In this document: positions 39,984 through 42,046 of the stretch, piece after piece
How positions within the stretch are numbered: the first letter of the stretch is position 1
Layout: each line of letters starts with the position of its first letter
Virus record (IMG/VR): IMGVR_UViG_3300029349_000004
Coordinates: 1-42,046 of that record
Length of the DNA stretch: 42,046 nucleotides
Direction: 5' to 3' (one strand)
Origin: a virus
The notes under the pieces: generated by a model
What the model was told of the DNA's origin: nothing
Database searches by the model: none
What the model saw: the letters and a program-made list of their open reading frames with translations, nothing else
Position numbers and translations under genes: made by a program

Positions 39984-40579
39984 ATCAAACCTCCTGATAT
40001 CAGTTGTAGTTTTGTTTTTTCCGGTACTGGTGGTGTTTTTTTCACTTGGTCACTGAGAAGATCATGGTCAATGCACAGATACCAACGGCCATATCCCATA
40101 TCCACGGTCATATATGATGATAAAGAGCCATCTGAGTTAGTGTCTAAGTGTGCAAACCTCCTCACTTGATCAATCACATATTTGATTTCCTCAGCGGTGA
40201 GATCGCTCAAACCTTCAATGTGATCAATACAAACCTCTTGCTCTCTTACTTGCACTGAGCAAACTTCATATGAGATCGCTCTATATGAGTCCTCAAAGCT
40301 GAGTGTGCAGATCTCTCTGATCTTTTGTGCAGCGGTCTTTTTATCAAGCTTGATGATAGCTTTTAGGTATGCCATCTCTTCATCTGATATGTCGCGCTCA
40401 AGCTCACGGCTATTTCTGATGCAATCTTCAACCATATGCATCATCTCACCTCCATATCCAATGGAGTCCACATACTCAGCAATAGGGTTGCTCTCATCTT
40501 TAGTGTAATAGCTCTCAGTCCAATCTGCCTCAGCTCTCAATTGCTCCACGATTGCGTCAAGTTTTTCCTCATTTATCAT
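39980..40579 (-). CDS. Largest protein of the leftward operon, 199 residues
   Basis: The acidic protein has helical first two-thirds and a short Cys-containing C-terminus (DMGYGRWYLCIDHDLLSD). It contains no signal peptide or recognised motif. TAGGAGGTGGCC precedes ATG 40579 and it overlaps both neighbours by four bases. Probably a regulatory or anti-host early protein by context. Confidence 0.6.
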   Translation of the reverse strand: MINEEKLDAIVEQLRAEADWTESYYTKDESNPIAEYVDSIGYGGEMMHMVEDCIRNSRELERDISDEEMAYLKAIIKLDKKTAAQKIREICTLSFEDSYRAISYEVCSVQVREQEVCIDHIEGLSDLTAEEIKYVIDQVRRFAHLDTNSDGSLSSYMTVDMGYGRWYLCIDHDLLSDQVKKTPPVPEKTKLQLISGGLI

Positions 40580-40773
40580 TGGCCACCTCCTAAAAGTGTT
40601 TTTTCTGTGCCGCGCACCTTTATCGTCATATGCAAAGCTTTTGCCACCCTCCAGGCCGTGCCGTTGAGCGTCTTAACACCCAAAGCTTCACACAGTGCTT
40701 TTGAAGCTTCACAGTCCGGATAAAGCATATCGTTGCCATAAACACATTTTTCGATCACATAAACGGTCGTCAT
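40576..40773 (-). CDS. Small protein 1 of the leftward operon
   Basis: The 65-residue protein is small, mixed fold with three cysteines and an ASKALCEALG helix. It is the first gene after the non-coding region. CAGGAGGTGTCAT precedes ATG 40773. Unrecognised. Confidence 0.6.
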   Translation of the reverse strand: MTTVYVIEKCVYGNDMLYPDCEASKALCEALGVKTLNGTAWRVAKALHMTIKVRGTEKTLLGGGQ

Positions 40774-40856
40774 ATGACACCTCCTGATTAAAATGTGTGC
40801 ATATGCCGTGCCATATCATAAAAATCAATGGGTTATGTTTATTACCAGTGGGCCAG

Positions 40857-40913
40857 GTGTCAGCTTTTTTGACACTTTGTATAATATTTTTACAGTGTTA
40901 GGTTTTTTGACAC
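40857..40913. repeat. Two matching GTGTYA/TGACAC dyads
   Basis: GTGTCA-gcttttt-TGACAC (40857-40875) and GTGTTA-ggttttt-TGACAC (40895-40913) have the same seven-base T-rich spacer. Start points are 38 bases apart with TATAAT between. The pair looks like operator sites for one dimeric protein, matching copies in the 38485-38540 region. Confidence 0.6.
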
Positions 40914-40951
40914 CCATATATAGGCGTCTGGAAAAAACCCCCTATAGGGCT

Positions 40952-41003
40952 ATTTGGAAATTTGAAATTTGGTTTTTGAAAATCCAAAATCCAATTTGGA
41001 AAT
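40952..41003. repeat. Phased A/T tracts with repeated ATTTGGAAAT
   Basis: ATTTGGAAAT occurs at 40952-40961 and 40994-41003, and A3-A5 or T3-T5 tracts between them recur at about ten-base intervals. Such phasing usually gives curved DNA. A TCCAATTTGGA palindrome lies at 40990-41000. Confidence 0.5.
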
Positions 41004-41208
41004 CTATCTGAGACAAAGACACCCAATTTAAAAGCCCTCAGACTGGCCTAGAATCTCACAGAATATCTTTCTAATACCTAGACTCCAAAAACATTTAAAA
41101 CGCGCCAGAATTGATTTAAACGATTGCAAAATATTGCCCCATAAGAAGTGCCTATGTTTACAGCGATCTGTGCTAACATTGGGCAACCAACACAAGGAGG
41201 CCGCCATA

Positions 41209-41946
41209 GTGAAGACCTACCTGATTGTTAGCGACATCCACGTCCCGTTTCATTGTCGAAAGTACATCAAGCTTGTGACCAAGATCATCAAGCACATAAA
41301 CCCTGATGGACTTGTGCAGTTGGGCGATGCCCTCGACGCCTTCCAGATTTCCACCTACAGCAAATGCCCATCAAGAAGAAATCTCCTGGCTGAAGACATC
41401 GACGACTACAAACTAATACTCAACGAATGGTCAAGAGAGTTAAAACAAAATGCAGCGATTCACTTACTGGAAGGAAACCACGAGAGCAGACTTAGCCGCT
41501 ACATCGCTGGCCATTGTCGTGACCTTCATGGCCTCGTACCAGATTGGCAAACCTTGTTGGGAATACAAATCAGAAATCAAGTTGGTAAACATCGCTGGCA
41601 CTTCCATCCTTACCACAAGTGGAATAGTTGCAAGATTGGTGATTGTATTTTGATGCATGGTTTTTATTTCAACCAGCACGTTGCTATGACCTGCCTACAA
41701 AAATACAGACACAATATTATTTTTGGACACACACACAGAATGCAGTATGTCAGTGATGGTGTTCACTGGGCTTGCTCACTTGGGCATGGCAGTGATGAAC
41801 AAGACACCGCACATCAACCAACACCAACAGGTTGGCAACAAGCATTAGGTTTGCTTCATGTTGATCATCAGGGAAAAACAAAACTGGATGTCGTTTTAGT
41901 CAACGATGGAAAGGCGGTCATCTATGGCAAACAAATCTCCGCTTAG
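41209..41946 (+). CDS. Calcineurin-like metallophosphoesterase
   Basis: The 245-residue protein starts at GTG 41209, eight bases after AAGGAGG; an upstream ATG at 41134 has no site. All metal-binding motifs of the family appear in order: SDIHVPFH (D-x-H), QLGDALD (GD), LEGNHESR (GNHE), LMHG (H) and FGHTH (GHTH). The substrate may be nucleic-acid ends or a cyclic or dinucleotide; it cannot be fixed from sequence. It overlaps the downstream metallopeptidase gene by 23 bases and is transcribed away from the leftward operon. Confidence 0.92.
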   Translation: MKTYLIVSDIHVPFHCRKYIKLVTKIIKHINPDGLVQLGDALDAFQISTYSKCPSRRNLLAEDIDDYKLILNEWSRELKQNAAIHLLEGNHESRLSRYIAGHCRDLHGLVPDWQTLLGIQIRNQVGKHRWHFHPYHKWNSCKIGDCILMHGFYFNQHVAMTCLQKYRHNIIFGHTHRMQYVSDGVHWACSLGHGSDEQDTAHQPTPTGWQQALGLLHVDHQGKTKLDVVLVNDGKAVIYGKQISA

Positions 41947-42046
41947 TTTAAAGCGTCCACCGCGAAGTGTGATGATCTGTGGCCAGAAGGTTATTGTAAA
42001 AGTTGTGCCGTATCTGGAAGATGACGCAGAGGAACTGCTTGGTGCG
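41924..42046 (+). CDS. 5' part of the HExxH metallopeptidase gene (continues at 1-282)
   Basis: ATG 41924 has AAAGGCGG seven to eight bases upstream and reads MANKSPLSLKRPPRSVMICG, joining in frame the frame open at bases 1-282. The first 23 bases are shared with the end of the phosphoesterase gene. The start is visible only when the two ends of the window are joined. Confidence 0.75.
   Translation, partial: MANKSPLSLKRPPRSVMICGQKVIVKVVPYLEDDAEELLGA

Larger units (their letters stand above)
40774..41208. promoter_or_regulatory. Non-coding divergent control region
   Basis: No gene is supported in 435 bases between the leftward operon and the rightward phosphoesterase. It contains two GTGTYA-T6-GACAC dyads (40857-40875 and 40895-40913), TATAAT at 40880-40885, a perfect CCCTATAGGG palindrome (40940-40949), repeated ATTTGGAAAT segments with phased A/T tracts (40952-41003), and a single GATTGCAAA iteron (41122-41130). 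Both flanking operons probably start in it. Confidence 0.7.

Noticed and set aside
40868-40885. TTGACA directly followed by TATAAT as a sigma70 promoter
   Set aside because: The gap between the two elements is only five bases, so they cannot be the -35 and -10 of one sigma70 promoter; the strings are kept as part of the dyad motif.
40793-41011. Plus-strand 72-residue reading frame in the divergent non-coding region
   Set aside because: No ribosome site, tryptophan-rich nonsense-like composition from A/T repeats, and it covers the palindromes and phased tracts, so it is read as non-coding.
41157-41179. TTTACA and TAACAT upstream of the phosphoesterase as a promoter
   Set aside because: The spacing is 11 bases, too short for a sigma70 promoter.
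1-42046. tRNA genes, CRISPR arrays, insertion sequences and integrase
   Set aside because: None was seen. Repeats present are iterons, dyads and fibre hinges and do not have the regular repeat-spacer form of CRISPR; no transposase or recombinase motifs were found in any frame.

Overview
The window is an essentially complete, circularly permuted genome of a tailed bacteriophage with podovirus-type architecture. It encodes a terminase pair, a P22-type portal, scaffold and coat proteins, a gp4-like head-tail adaptor, a long tail-nozzle protein and several glycine/glutamine-rich internal (ejection) proteins. No tape measure, major tail protein or sheath is seen. Bases 1-98 recur at 41948-42045, so the unit length is about 41.95 kb and one gene is cut by the arbitrary ends. 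Exported proteins, a lipoprotein with a lipobox and an M15-type endolysin point to a Gram-negative host. No DNA polymerase, RNA polymerase, integrase or tRNA gene was recognised, so the phage appears to rely on host polymerases and is probably lytic.

Layout. (1) 232-2825, leftward: a replication block with an initiator/loader-like protein, a DnaB-type helicase, a zinc-finger protein and a small coiled-coil protein. (2) 2994-3449, leftward: an M15 peptidase endolysin. (3) 3487-9636, rightward: a ribbon-helix-helix regulator, Gp157-like protein, Bet/RecT annealing protein, SSB and many small accessory genes, then a small membrane protein and an exported protein behind their own extended -10 promoter. 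(4) 9487-9834, leftward: a stand-alone LysR-type helix-turn-helix protein whose start codon lies in an 18-bp palindrome. (5) 9890-38346, leftward: one long late operon, in transcription order packaging, portal, scaffold, coat, fibres, tail nozzle, adaptor, ejection proteins, more fibres and a beta-helix spike, a holin-like protein and a VRR-NUC nuclease. (6) 38347-39004: a repeat-rich non-coding region with iterons, a G/C hairpin and GTGTC/GACAC motifs. (7) 39005-40773, leftward: six small genes of unknown function with near-identical strong ribosome binding sites. (8) 40774-41208: a second repeat-rich non-coding region. (9) 41209 across the circle junction to 282, rightward: a calcineurin-like phosphoesterase overlapping a small HExxH metallopeptidase.

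Working model. The small-gene operon (6/7) and the rightward recombination operon are probably early. Helicase, initiator, Bet and SSB run replication and annealing on host polymerases. The late operon builds the particle. Lysis functions are spread over three places: 2994-3449, 8639-9636 and 10566-10748. The points least explained by standard phage genes are the two non-coding regions that share a dyad motif and flank the small-gene operon, the LysR-type mini-regulator with its start-codon palindrome, and a stretch at 5441-5635 where two overlapping frames both encode membrane segments around a run of seven T.
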